Shown here piece by piece: positions 1 to 11,157 of a DNA stretch of 64,000 nt. Numbering within the stretch: position 1 is the first letter of the stretch; each line of letters opens with the position of its first letter. Location of the stretch: positions 310,001-374,000 of the forward strand of contig WHVD01000007.1 of the NCBI GenBank assembly GCA_015178975.1. The letters run 5' to 3'. A program made the translations under genes and the position numbers. Under the pieces are notes generated by a model. That model searched no databases and had not been told where the DNA came from. It saw only the letters and a program-made list of their open reading frames with translations. This DNA is from Hysterangium stoloniferum. Lineage: Eukaryota; Basidiomycota; Agaricomycetes; Hysterangiales; Hysterangiaceae.

Positions 1-5
1 AAGCG

Positions 6-1945
6 TCATAGTACTATCCCTCCTCCTGGTTCGGATTGTGTATTGGTGTTACCGAAGAGAAATTGCGGTGGCGCAATGGATGAAACAAGAGCATCGGCAC
101 GCCAAACATGGTCCTCCAACACTGATCTGCAGTGTAAATTAAATGTTACGCACACACCAGTGAACGGTGTGGCGATGACACAAAGGAAGGAATGGGCCGC
201 GACAGTTACGCGTTTAAGGCAGCGACCGAGGTATTGATCGTTGATTGAACCGCGCATTGCGTCACAATGTGGAAGGAGACGAGAGAGAATGGGGATGATA
301 TTGAGGCTGCGCATTGTGGTACACGCGGATTAGATGTCGGAAGATCCAGCTATCAGCTTCAGAGTCACATCAATCAGGTCTTCGCCTGAAAACAGGAGCA
401 ATAAATTTGGACGGTTGTGTGTCAGAATCAGACTGGTCGGATATTTTCATGGGCGGATATGAGATGGTGCTGGAAGGTAAAGCATTGTCAACATACCTTA
501 GGAGGGGTTCAATGAGCGAAGAAACCACATTCAGCTGATGGATCTGATCCGTGCGAAGCGTTCTGTCGTTGAAGAAGGTTTCTAGGGCCTTGGTATTATG
601 CGACAGTGAATTTAACGTGCTGTCATCGATATAAAGTGTCAAGGACGCTATAAGGAGGTGTGCGTCGTCCACTATAACTTCAAAACATCTCCAGCGATAT
701 CTTGAAACCAGGCATCTTGGTGTATGCAACACACCAGAAGCTGCATAGGAGTTCCAAACAAGGAATGTCGATGTGAGTGATTTTGTCTATTGTGGGTTTG
801 GTGGGCCAGATGAAATGATGTGATGTCGCGACGCACGGTTGTGCCCAGAATTCAATGCAACGTCTAATCGCAGTGATCTCCTCTACAGACAGCTGACGCA
901 GGTGGCAAGTTTGTTCCACGAGATACCCAAGCTCGGCGAGGAGGAAGGTACGTTCACAAAAGGATGTTAGATATCCGGCGATCTGTAGAATGAATGCCGA
1001 CGCAACCTCATTCAGGTTGGTGTGTAGCGGTGATTTGATGACAGCATTGTAAAGCGAAGACGTAATCGCAGTTGATGGCCGATCTACATCTCCCCATCGA
1101 GCGCCGGGACACAAATTGAAGGCCCAAGCCAATTCAGCATATGAATTCCCGCACATCTCTAAGACAACTGACGCCTGTTGTCGAATTCGATGCGGGTAAG
1201 TGGGTCTAGAATGGTGAGTATTTTGAGTGTACTCAATGATTGGCGCTGAAGTATCCCCACCTCATTTAGTCAATGGTCTCTTGAATTAATATCCCGATTC
1301 TTCGCAGAGTGAGATGCTTTCGTATTAACTTCTTAAAGGCCCTATCGTCTCCATACGCCATTCGCTTGTATATCATCAACTTTGCCATCAGTGCAGCTGT
1401 CTTTGCGTAGTAAAGAACATTCCTCCCAACCCTTTCCAAACCGACTCCACAGTAATACCCGGGGCTGATTTCAACACTTGAAGATGAACTCTCCGGAGAG
1501 GAGACGAGTCCCCAGTCAATGTCATGCCTACGATATGGACTGAGTTTGGACGTGGCGTTGGTGGATCTCCCTCGTGTCTTAATATTATTCGGTGGGTCAT
1601 GGCAATTTATCTGTCCTTGGCACTGAAAACATCCGCTCTGTGAACAGTCTCCACCAAAAGGATGTTTCGTTTGCGATTCCTCCACACCACCTTCCACGTC
1701 TTCTTCCGACAGTGCTATGTGCTGGTCGTCGTCATATGCTGGGCAACATAAACAGGACCCACGTTCGAGACAGCTACATCGCCCTCCAAGCTTCATCAGA
1801 GGTCTTTCCTTCATTCCAGTTTCATCGATCCCCTGTCGTTCCATCCTCAATACAGCCGGGGAAACCAAGGGTTTAGCCAGTCAACCTCTTGGAGGAGGGA
1901 GAGGGCATCCTGCTCACTCGGAGCTATCTCGTTGGACGTTGACAT
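6..1945 (-). pseudogene. Repeat-family gene copy 1 (type EIA), degraded
   Basis: A near full-length copy of the unrecognised five-exon family, read right to left from an ATG at 1943-1945. All five exon regions can be followed: exon 1 with the family start MSTSNEIAPS, exon 2 with SPGYYCGVGLERVGRNVLYY, exon 3 with CPGARWGDVDRPSTAITSS, exon 4 near 370-732, exon 5 at 6-314. It is broken. A 1-bp loss in the exon 1 stretch after DWL shifts the frame, and a TAA replaces a Leu codon just before the exon 2 donor near 1275. The usual stop after PDIS is lost, so the last frame runs to position 6. Its closest relative is the plus-strand copy at 27.1-29.1 kb, in the equivalent slot of the middle block. 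Confidence 0.7.
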
Positions 1946-2480
1946 TGGTGGGTAGCAGTAGTACTCGGACCGGGATGGAATGCTGCGCCTTTAAGCTGAA
2001 GTTAGCCCGAGAGTCGATTTCCAAGCATAGCATTGTGGCCCTGCTCCTCAGGATACACAGCGTTCAATCCTATCCTGTCTTTGCAAACAACTTGAGGTCC
2101 CACTTATCCTTCTTGAATAATAAAGCCAGGATATCTTCAAGTTACCTTACCCTCTTTACACATATTCCTTCCATTTCAGCAGATGATCTCCCGCAGACAA
2201 CACACATGCCAGCTAAGAATAAATTGACAGGCCGTCACCGCGCAATATGCTACCTTCCGAGTTCTTCAGTGCTAGCTTTCAGGGAAATCCAGCTCTCCCG
2301 TCAAAAGTGACATCTCCACGGATAGAATATGTCAGTGCAGTGGAAGCTATCCATGGCAGTGCTTATTGGGTACAGCCCCAGGCGCTTCCGACTCCGGCTT
2401 CGTGGTCAATTCTTTCATACTTGCAAGCAATCCATTCCAACAATTCATTACTGATGGTAATGGGCGTCATCCTTTAATAT
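1946..2480 (-). promoter_or_regulatory. Upstream block of copy 1 (shared 5' module)
   Basis: This about 500-bp block precedes the ATG of copy 1. It recurs before the other family genes (for example 26.7-27.1, 46.9-47.4, 49.7-50.2 and the right edge of the window near 63.85-64.0 kb). It is conserved between copies but has no convincing long reading frame. The part nearest the ATG carries the recurrent words GCATTGTGGC and ACCCACCA directly before ATG. A promoter and 5' leader role is inferred from position only; no TATA box was identified. Confidence 0.45.
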
Positions 2481-4141
2481 CCTTCTTTGTGCCGACTCCG
2501 TCCGGTTTCTATCAACAAATTGTGCGTGCAATCATTAGTCAATGACTATTAATTACACGCTAGTCTTATTATTACCCTGACCTTCTCAGTAACCTAATTC
2601 GCCCCAGGCTCACCTTATGTATTAAACACTTGTCAATCCGACTCGACAATGTCAAGGTAGATGAAACATTGTGAGACACCATACCTTGACCTCTTGGAGA
2701 GCTCTTCGGGTTTGTAAAGATTCACCATACTCTATATGCGTTTACGTACCCTTTTCCTGCAAACTTGTCCGCCCCTTCGAAGCCGATCGCTCCATTGTCC
2801 CTGGTGACTTCACAAAGGCTGTTGTAGCAATCTTTATTCCCACCCACTGTAGTGATTTCTATCGTATCCGGGGGTATTATGCCAGTTGACCCATTCACGT
2901 TCACTTGTTTTCATGATTCTTGTGTTAGGACTGAATTAGTGCTGTGAGTCTATATCAACTTCTAAGCTCACATCCGTTGGTCCACCGTTGCTAGAACCAT
3001 ATTTGGCCCGCCTTGAAAACATTATACTTGATGGAGGGCCTGAAGCATGATCGATATTTTCTCAGAATGTCCATCTCAAAGCTATGTCATGCTCTCCGCA
3101 GCAGCATTTCGATTTCACTATCCCTACACGCTCTGTACACGCAATGATTAAGGCTTGATCTGTGCGTTCGTTTCGGCCATCATCTCTTCTCCTGACTATT
3201 CACTTTATTTCTCCAAAGGCTAGTGTTTTTCCAGGAGGCTAAACCCCCTTCGAACATTCTTATGGCTCACATCAGGATTGAACCACCTTGAATTGCACTC
3301 ATGCTGCAGTATACTTTCTTGTCTCATTTTAACATTCAGGACCGCTCACCTTTTTCAGAAAAGGTGGTAATTATACTTCATGCAACGTACTCCAACTGAG
3401 ATGAAAGGAGATATCCACTCGGTTTGCACTGAGCGCCATTCCTGTTTATCAACACGTTTGTGCCATTCATAGTCCAGCTATTGGCAAGAACTCTTGAATA
3501 TTTTCGGACTCACAAATATATAGAACGTGTGTATAGCATCAACAAGAAGCTGCCAACCCCACACGTGCGGTAAAAAGTGACTATATGCGCTCTTTAATTC
3601 GCTCAAACTATGTAGCTTTACACAAATTAGAAATATTTCCAAAAGGGGAGCTAAGTAAAGAGTAATAGTATTTTTATTCCTCCTGATGCGCAGATCGTCG
3701 ACGGCAGTGGGCATATGGCAGCTACAAATAGTTTGATGAGCCTTCGCCACATAATGTGGGAACATCCGCTTCGTATTCAATTCTTTCAGAATTCCAATTT
3801 CGATAATTCTTTGCTGAGGGTAAATTGGCGTAACTAGTGAATATGCCTAATTATACGGTCCATCTAAGTGAAGTCAGCTAACAAGAGTAAAGCCCGTAGG
3901 GAAAGTATCAGGCGCCGAGCGGCGAAGTTTGGAAATAGAAGTCCACGGCACGAGATATGATTCCACAAAGCCAGCACATAGAGCGATCGTGGTAGAAAAA
4001 CTTCATGCTATGAATCGTACGCCTCCTGTAATGATAACTTGGATAATAATCACTTGACACGACCTGATTAGGCCTGAGACCTTTAGAGAGATAATGACGA
4101 CAACTTTGAATCGCGAGGAATCATGAAATGGTCGGCGAGAG
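2481..4141. repeat. Shared spacer modules between copies 1 and 2
   Basis: No supported gene. The stretch is a chain of modules found again in inverted order at 61.9-63.8 kb and partly at 45.6-46.9 kb: a block around 2520-2900, a block around 2940-3470, and the gene 3' flank block around 3480-3690. Short ORFs occur (3478-3780 minus, 2671-2889 plus), but their reading frames drift between copies, so I treat them as chance frames in homologous DNA. Confidence 0.55.
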
Positions 4142-4327
4142 ATGCCAAAAGGTACTCGGACGCCAAGGAACGTATTCTCCCGGATAATGGCGACAACATG
4201 TCTCACTCTGATCCTTGTTTGCGGTACTCGGAACACGAATCCCGGCAGGTGCTCATCCCTACCTCATCAAATCAATGATCTCTTGAATTGCTATTCACAG
4301 TATTGGCACCGTGAGATAGCTGAGTAG
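4142..4327 (+). pseudogene. Relic of the small hydrophobic-segment ORF family
   Basis: 61 codons with the segment NVFSRIMATTCLTLILVCG, matching the N-terminus of the longer ORFs at 11158-11613 (plus), 19747-20100 (minus) and 52978-53331 (minus). After the hydrophobic part it runs into antisense sequence of gene copy 2 and stops. The mirrored relic lies at 61772-62005 (minus). Probably a truncated remnant at a recombination junction. Confidence 0.35.
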
Positions 4328-4966
4328 AAACTTGTCAATGACGTTCTGGCCTTCCCATGGTCCACGCGTCATTCGCTCGTATATCATCAACTTGGTCATT
4401 CGGGAAACTTTATTTGCGCTGTAAAGCACTTTATTCCAACCATTTGCAAACCGACTCCACAGTAATACCCGGGGAAAATTTCCACACTTGGCGACGAGCT
4501 ATCCGGCGATGAGACAACCCCAGTCTTTGTCATACTGATGACATGGACTGACTTTGGATGTGGCGTTGGTGGATCTCCCTCGTATCTTAATATTATTAGG
4601 TGGGTCATCGCCAGTTCTCTCTCTTTGAGTCTGAAAAAATCCGGTCTGTACACAGGGTAAAGAAAAAATATTTGCTCTTGCGCACCCATTCCTCGACCCA
4701 ACCTTCCACTCTTCTTCAGACGGTGGTATGTGCTAGTAGTCATCGGGTGCTAGGTAACATAAACCGTTCTCGCGATGGAGACAGCCACATCGTTCTCGAA
4801 TATTAATCAGAGATCGGTCCCTCATTTCGGTCTCATTTATCTCCTGGCGTTCCAAACTCAATATAGCCGGTGAAACCAATGGTTGTAGCCACTCAACCTC
4901 TTGCAGGAGGCGTTCAGCCCGTCCGATATCGTGGCTGCTCAGAGTCGTCGCATTTGAAGTTGACAT
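4257..4966 (-). pseudogene. Repeat-family gene copy 2 (type ATT), exons 1-2 only
   Basis: Starts at an ATG ending at 4966 (MSTSNATTLSSHDIGRAERL) and keeps exon 1 and most of exon 2 (THLIILRYEGDPP in one frame, PGYYCGVGL in the other). Exon 1 meets a stop after LAPDDY. Exons 3-5 are missing: family similarity ends near 4257, where the sequence passes into the small-ORF relic. The mirrored copy at 61269-61886 has almost the same truncation, so the deletion predates the block duplication. Confidence 0.65.
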
Positions 4967-5034
4967 TGGTTGGTAACAGATTGTTGTGAAATCGAAGAGG
5001 ACGCTGCGATTTCAAGGTGCAGGCATAATGGGAA

Positions 5035-7036
5035 CTATTTTCCAGGTATAGCATTGTGGCGGTGCTTTATACAGGATACCCAGCGTTTCATCCCTTCAAT
5101 GGGTAGAGCAAGCGCATCGGCAGGCCAACCATGATCCTTTAACACAGATGTGCAGTTCGAATTAGAGGTTACCGACACGCCGGTAAAAGGTGTGGCGATG
5201 ACGGAAAGGAGGGAATGACCCATGAGGTGTAATCTTTCAAAGCGGATACGGGTGGATTGATCGTTGATGGGGCCATGCATTGTGTCACAATTTGGGAGAA
5301 GACGATCGAGAATCGCGATTATATTGAGGCTGCGCACTGTGGTACACGCGGATTCTATGTCAGAAGATCCAGCTATCAGCTTCAGAGTAACGTCAATCAG
5401 GTCTTCGCCTGACCACAGGAGCCAGGAATTTGGACGCTTGTGTGTCAGAATCAGACTGGTAGGATATGTTCATGGGCAGATATGAGGTGATGCTGGAAGG
5501 TAGAGCATCGGCAACATACCTTAGGAGGGGTTCAATGAGCGAATAAATCACATTAAACTGGTTGATATAATCCATGCGAAGGCTGCTGTTGTCGAAGAAG
5601 GTTTGCAGGGACCAGATATCATTCTGCAGTGACCACGATATCTCCTCATCGATATGAGAAGTCAAGGACGCTATATGGCGGTTGGTGTCGTCCACTAGAA
5701 CCTTCAATACATCTCCAGTAATATATCGAAACCAGCGATCTTGGCTCATGCAACGCGCGAGAAGTTGTATGGCAGATTCATGCAATAAATTTCGGCATTG
5801 GGAATTTTGTCTGTTATGGTTTTGATGGGCGGCAGGATAAAATGATGTGATGTCGGGACGCACGGTTGTCCCCAGAATTCAATGCAACCTCTGATGGTAG
5901 TGAGGTCCTCTACAGACAGTTGACGCACGTGGGAGATCACTTGCACGAGATACACAAGTTCGTCAACGAGGAGGGGATATCGATGGCATGACAAATATCG
6001 TGCGATTTGTAGAATAAACGTCGACGCAACCTCATTCAGGTTGTTATGTAGCGGTGATTTGATTACAGTGTTATAAAGCAATGACGTAATTGCAGTCGAT
6101 GACCGATCTGTATCTTCCCATCGAGCGCCGGGACACCAGTAGAAGGCCGAAGCCAAATATTTCATAAGCATGGCACTGTTACCGTCCTTCCGCCATATAT
6201 CATCTGAAATCCTGACCCCCCCTAAGACCACTGACGCCTGTTGTCGAATTCGGTGTGGGTATATGGGTCTATACACATTGAGTAAGTTGGTCCTATGTGT
6301 TTAATGATTGATGCCATTGTATCCCTACCTCAATAAATCAATGGTCTCTTGAATTACTATTCCGAGTCTTGGCAGAGTGAGGTGCTTTTGTAGGAACTTG
6401 TTAAAGGGCTTGTCGTCTCCATGAACCATTCGCTTGTATACCATTAACTTTGCCATCAGTGCAGCTGTCTTTGCGTTGTAAAGTACAATCCTCCCAACCC
6501 TTTCCAAACCGACTCTACAATAATACCCCGGCTCGATTTTAATACTTGAAGATGGCGATGAGCTCTCATACAGTGAGACCACTCCCCAGTCCACGGCATG
6601 ACTGTAGTATGGACTGAGGTTGGATGTGGCGATGGTGGATCTACCTCCCATTGGAATAATAATCGGTGGATCATGACAATTTGTCTCTCCTAGGAACTGA
6701 ATGCTTCTAGTTTTTCAACAGTTACATACAAGGCTATCTCATTTTGCGTACCCATTCCTCAACCCAAACCTCCACATCTTCTGCAGACAATGGGATATGC
6801 TGGTTGTCTTCTGGAACTCGATAGCACAAACCGTGCCCATGTAAGATGCAGCTCCATCTTTCTCGAAGCTTTACTCGAAATCTTTCCCTCATTCCCGTGT
6901 CAATGATCTCCTCCCGTTCTTCTGAGCCCAATGCCGCTGGCGAAACCAATGGTTGTAGCCACTCAACCTCTTGTAGGAGGGTTTCGGCCGGTCCGATATC
7001 GTGGCTGATCAGAGTCGTCTCGGTTGAAGTTGACAT
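5035..7036 (-). CDS. Apparently intact five-exon member of the unrecognised repeat family, 589 aa
   Basis: Best-preserved member. Exons on the minus strand: 7036-6752, 6696-6329, 6268-5864, 5810-5520, 5455-5035. Introns are 55, 60, 53 and 64 bp; donors read GTACGC, GTAGGG, GTGCGT and GTATGT; acceptors end in CAG or TAG. Phases agree at every junction and there is no internal stop. Exon 1 (1-95) has a charged helix and a Cys pair (RWSCILHGHGLCY). Exon 2 (96-217) holds CHDPP and GYYCRVGLERVGR. Exon 3 (219-352) holds CPGARW at 263-268. Exon 4 (354-449) looks helical. Exon 5 (451-589) holds SSDIESAC and HSLLSVIATPFTG. No signal peptide or clear membrane span. I recognise no domain. The last residues differ from other copies because a junction near 5097 joins exon 5 directly to the region upstream of copy 2; usual members end PDIS. 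The model is inferred from paralogue comparison; function unknown. Confidence 0.7.
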
Positions 7037-7500
7037 GGGTGGGTAGCAGGTGGTTGTAACACCGGAAGGGGATGCTGCACATTTAAGGTACAATTATCAG
7101 GGGAATGAATTTCAAGGCATAGCATTGTGGCGGTGCTTTACACAGGATACCCATCGTTTGATCCTTTCGTTTAAACAACTTGAAGTCCCTCAACCTCCTT
7201 GGTTCCTACAGGCTCTACACGATACTCTCAGGTTCATTCACTATGTTATACTCTAAGTCCTTACTCCTCAACAGACCGTCTGTGGCAGAGAACACATTGG
7301 TAGCTACGAATGGTTTGATCATCCTTCACCCCATAATGTGGCAGCTTCTGACTTATTACGCGCTAGAGGTTTCGGAAATTCATCTTTACGTTATAAGTGA
7401 GATCTCCATTGATAGAATATGTAAATGCAGTGGATACTATCCATGACACAAAGCGCCCCAGGTACAGCCTCTGGCGCCTTCCTCTCGGGCTATGTCTAAC
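7037..7500 (-). promoter_or_regulatory. Upstream region of the intact gene
   Basis: Sequence directly before the ATG at 7036, conserved with the regions before the copies at 58.3 and 30.2 kb. It has the same GCATTGTGGC word about 100 bp upstream and a Kozak-like ACCCACCC before ATG. Antisense ORFs at 7050-7256 and 7180-7446 are not preserved as proteins. It is the best candidate promoter in the window because the gene it serves is open, but this rests on position and conservation only. Confidence 0.4.
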
Positions 7501-8584
7501 GGAAATATGCACTTCGTGTTAAATTCGGAATTACAATAAGCAACCCATTTCACTAATTATTTACTTAGGCTAATTGGCGGCGAACATGAATATGCCTGTT
7601 TGTGGCGAGTCCGACATCTTTTCATTAACACATTGTGCATGTAATCCATATTCAGTCATAATTAATCACACTGGTATGATCACACGGTGCTTCTGAGTGG
7701 AGTAAAATTTGCCGCAGGCTCATGTTAATTATGTGTGTGACGCGACAATGTCACGGTAGATCGTGGATTGTGAGGCAGCACAGCTTGACCTCTTTTAGGC
7801 AGAGCTCGACGGGTTTGTAAAGATTGACCATTCTCGCTATGATTTGCGTGAAATTTTCTTGACACCTTGTCTACCTCTACGACGCTGCCCACTCCATTAT
7901 CCCCTGGATGTTCACAAAGGTTGGTGTAGTAACCTTTATTCCTTCCCACTATAGTGATTCGGTATCGCATCAGGGCTTGCTACGTCAGTTCAACCTTTCA
8001 CTTTCACTTTGTAAATAATCTTGCGCTCTGAATCAATGAGTAGTGTAAGACCGTATGAACTTCTAAGCTCGCATCTGCGGTGCCACTTCGCCTAGAGCCA
8101 CGATATGGGCTAACTAGCCAACAGAAAACTTCATAGCAGGGTCATGGTTGAACCGACTTGAATTCAATTTTGCTCCAGGATACTTTCTGTTCTCATTTCT
8201 ACATGCAGGACCACCCATAGTTGCTACCCAGAACAAATTTCCACTCATATCCGGAACATACGACGTCTCACAGTAGAAGGCCAGAAAAGGTGGTTAACAT
8301 GGCTCCAACCGATATGAAAAGATGTGGGTGTTGATTTCTTGACCTCTCATCCGTCACCTGTCCACTTGTTCCGTGCATTCAAATAACATTAATTCCGTCA
8401 TACTGACTTCATATAAAGCAAAGGCACGATGGGCGGCCGAGCGTATCCTCTCGACTTGCACGGAGCGCCACTCCTGTGCGTGCATACATGCGTGCCATGC
8501 ATTGTCGGGCTATCAGTGAGAACCCTTTAATATTGTTTACTTTGATCGAGAATTTGACGATGCACAATATTCTTTTGAGTTGGC
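7501..8584. repeat. Spacer module with unoccupied LTR target site
   Basis: Matches 22.9-24.4 kb and 56.4-57.8 kb in inverted orientation. Around 7735-7760 it contains the uninterrupted palindromic target GTGACGCGACAATGTCAC, which is occupied by LTRs in the other two blocks. The ORF 7725-7970 (minus, VGRNKGYYTNLCEHPGDNGV) is conserved in all three blocks (23683-23907 and 57076-57276) but short and of unknown meaning. Confidence 0.5.
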
Positions 8585-9727
8585 ATGCTCCAGGCTGTTC
8601 CAGAGGCTATACCATGTGCATGTGCAGGCGCGCATTCTAGATTACGGGGACTTCAATCCGTGAGCAGCCCGGATCGAATACCACTTAACTCATACTTCGT
8701 CTTCTTCAAGTCCCTAATGCTTCTTCCTCTTCATTGTCCTCCCTCAAGCCTCAGCCACAGAATATCGGTCATATACAGGTGTGTCACCCGGTAAGCTTTT
8801 GTATGCCTAACGTGGACCCATTTGCTATCAAGTGGTCCGGGATTCCGGCTTCCTCGCACTTCTCTTGCATCGCTAGCCATCAGGTGTGCATTATATCGGT
8901 CTCAAATGTGCCTTTGGGTGCTCGTGTGACCTTCTTGCAATATTAGCGATGGTATTTTTCCTGAAGTCGAATCCCATGGGAGTGGGGCGCTCCCGCATCG
9001 GGTCAAGGGTTTGAATAGAGCGAAATACCGAATGGAATGCGCCCAACGCCGTTGCTGTTCGTTTTCAAGGCCCCTTCAGTTAATCCAGACTTTGTGCCGA
9101 ATGATAGCAAATCCGAAGATTGAACATAGATTTGGAATATTAGGTGAATCTGATCGAGATAACCTTCCGCATGGATTACTGAATTGTCGGTGTTGTTTGC
9201 TGCTCTTCAATGGCTTGCTTCATGCTATCCCAACTAACTGACACCCTTCTTTCTTTGAAAACTCAGAATGGTATTCTAGCCACGACTACAACCTGCCAAT
9301 ATATGTAACATGTGTATAGCATCAACGAGAAGCTGCCAGGAACACAAAGGAGGTAAGAAGTGCCTATATGCGCTCATTAATTCGCTCAAACTATGTAGCT
9401 TTAAGTTAATTAAGAGTAATAGTGCCATTCTTCCTCTTGGTTCGCATAGTGCCTACGTTCGTGGAGGTGAAGACCATATCCGGACTCTCCTGTGCATTCT
9501 GTGCCTATCGTGGCTTAAATGGCAAGTTGGCAATTTTAAGTAATGAAAAGCATGTGAAGTCGTCGACCCTGCAACAGATTACCCGACGCAGGATAAAAAT
9601 GGAGGTTTGTTGGGAACATGTAAGCAAAAGCCAAGGTGGCTAATGTCTTTACAGCGTCTCACCAGTGTTGCATACTCCTTACAGACCACCTATTACACCC
9701 AACCATTAGATCTCCACCTCTCTTCAT
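8585..9727. repeat. Long-module segment with short conserved ORFs
   Basis: Homologous and inverted to 21.6-22.7 kb and 55.1-56.2 kb. Several 60-77 codon frames (8585-8794, 8734-8946, 9011-9241, 9422-9643, all plus) keep nearly the same translation in the three blocks. For example, 9011-9241 shares CRMIANPKIEHRFGILGESD with 22038-22247 and 55557-55766. They overlap or abut in different frames and may be exons of one older gene, but I could not derive a splice model and give no function. Confidence 0.4.
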
Positions 9728-10039
9728 ATGAGGATAGTGACAGCAAGCTGTAATTGGTCTTGGTCTTCTTTTACTTTCACTAGTCGTCCTGTGGCAACCG
9801 ACGAGTACACTGGCAATGCAAAGCTATCTTCAACCCTCGTATTCGTCCGGCCTCATGATCCTGACTTCTACGCAGGATGGGAAGCCGCGGCCGGCGCTCA
9901 CCCCCACACAAGTGCACCACCTCACATCTTCGTCCCCCCCGCCCGTTTTCACTCAACCACGTTGAGCAGTAGTATGGACACGTCGCAGGCCAAGTCACAA
10001 TCAGTGCTACGCTCCTGCGTTTGCCAGGTTGAGTTGTAG
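9728..10039 (+). CDS. Conserved ORF of about 103 codons, left-block copy
   Basis: One of three copies (others 21230-21541 and 54758-55069, both minus). The translation is proline- and histidine-containing and locally GC-rich, with PHDPDFYAGWEAAAGAHPHT. This copy ends slightly differently because of a small indel after TTLSSS; the other two share the ending HVAGQVTISATLLRLPG. No known domain. The retained frame could reflect coding or simply recent duplication. A gene fragment captured by the repeat module is possible. Confidence 0.3.
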   Translation: MRIVTASCNWSWSSFTFTSRPVATDEYTGNAKLSSTLVFVRPHDPDFYAGWEAAAGAHPHTSAPPHIFVPPARFHSTTLSSSMDTSQAKSQSVLRSCVCQVEL

Positions 10040-10438
10040 TTATCTGTCTTCTACCCGCAGCCTGGACATCGATCGCTATGGAAGCCCTGATATGATTGGA
10101 TTTTGTCATGGTTATGCTCCCTGTTTCCCTCGCTTGACCGGCACAGGTCATGATGCGAAAGCCATATATCGCACTAATTCTTTTAATATATTTGCGAAGT
10201 GAATATATTTTAATGATTTGAAGATGGCTGGTATGTGTGGATTAGTACATAATTACATATATTATTACGTACAAGTCGAGACATTGACGCCTGGGTATCT
10301 AACTTGACGTCCCTGACCCGCAGTGTGTATTTACATATTTGACAATTAAAGAGTGGCTCCTGGTTTTGTAGCGGAGCGAATTGACCAGGTGTGCCTTTCC
10401 AGGTGATGACATTAGATAATACGAGAGTCTAAATCGAC
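10040..10438. repeat. AT-rich conserved spacer between two module ORFs
   Basis: No gene is supported. The middle part (about 10170-10360) is AT-rich, with TATATT and TAATTACATATATTATT runs, and is nearly identical to 20.9-21.1 kb and 54.45-54.62 kb in inverse orientation. It lies between the 3' ends of two converging ORFs, so it may hold 3' ends; I see no defined signal. Confidence 0.35.
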
Positions 10439-10858
10439 TTATGACTCCGGGAAATAGAAGAGGAATACCTTCCTACATGGGTGTTTGGTCGCCAGCGTGT
10501 GGCTGTCTCCACCACCTGGACGGAGATGAGTGAGTGTCGACATTGAATTCATTAACAAGTGGTCGGTACCATTAGCCTGATGCAGTCGTTTAAATGTGTT
10601 ATAGCTGTTAAGAACGAGACTAATCATTAAACACTCAACGATCGATTTTTCAATTGTCGCTGTACTCCTCTCGCGCGATGATTGGCTATAACGATCCATA
10701 GGAGTACGGGATTGTAGAACCTTGCCGAGGCCCATCCCGTCAGCCATAATAAAGCTGTATAGAGCATAGTGGGTCATAGAAATTAAGACAGACATATGGA
10801 CAAACAAGTACCACATAAGCACCCTTGCATATTGGTATTCGACAAGCATTCCAGTCAT
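10439..10858 (-). pseudogene. RAD54/SNF2-like helicase motif fragment, left block
   Basis: 139-codon ORF with FIMADGMGLGKVLQ at residues 36-49 (about 10712-10753). This closely resembles SNF2-family motif I (ADEMGLGKT), whose GxGK part binds ATP. Downstream TATIEKSIVECLMISLVLNS parallels the RAD54 stretch TIEKC..CPSSLV.NW. RAD54 proteins are nuclear ATPases of homologous recombination. The resemblance covers only some 60 residues, the Thr after GK is Val, a shift separates motif I from the TIEK part in sister copies, and the remaining helicase motifs are absent. I read it as a captured, decayed fragment. A TATTTATA element (TATA box on minus) lies about 50 bp before the ATG. Confidence 0.45.
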
Positions 10859-10905
10859 AAAACGTTGGCGGATAGTTCAGATCCTGACGGGGTTCAGATT
10901 GGGTC

Positions 10906-10913
10906 TATTTATA
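10906..10913 (-). promoter_or_regulatory. TATA-like element before the helicase fragment
   Basis: TATAAATA on the minus strand, 48 bp before the ATG at 10858. The same element at the same distance occurs at 20352-20359 in the middle block. The intergenic stretch to 11158 lies between divergent ORFs. Confidence 0.3.
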
Positions 10914-11157
10914 CCTAGTAACTTGACACCGACCTGATGCCTAACAATATTATAGAATACCTTCGAATATAATTAACATAGCTTTGGGTAATATCTCTGT
11001 CATCCCTTCCAAGACTTTCTTCCCTGTAAATACATACAATCCCCAGGAGTTCACTCATAGATACACGCCAAGTTATATAGTTTAATATGTACTGTGGGGT
11101 GCGCAAGTTCCCCACAATGACGATAACTCTGAATCTCCAGGAAGCGTACAATGGTCG

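Noticed and set aside
5264-5485. Recurrent antisense ORF over exon 5 (also at 28638, 49025, 59827)
   Set aside because: Conserved only because the sense frame is; start and end vary and it crosses the intron 4 acceptor.
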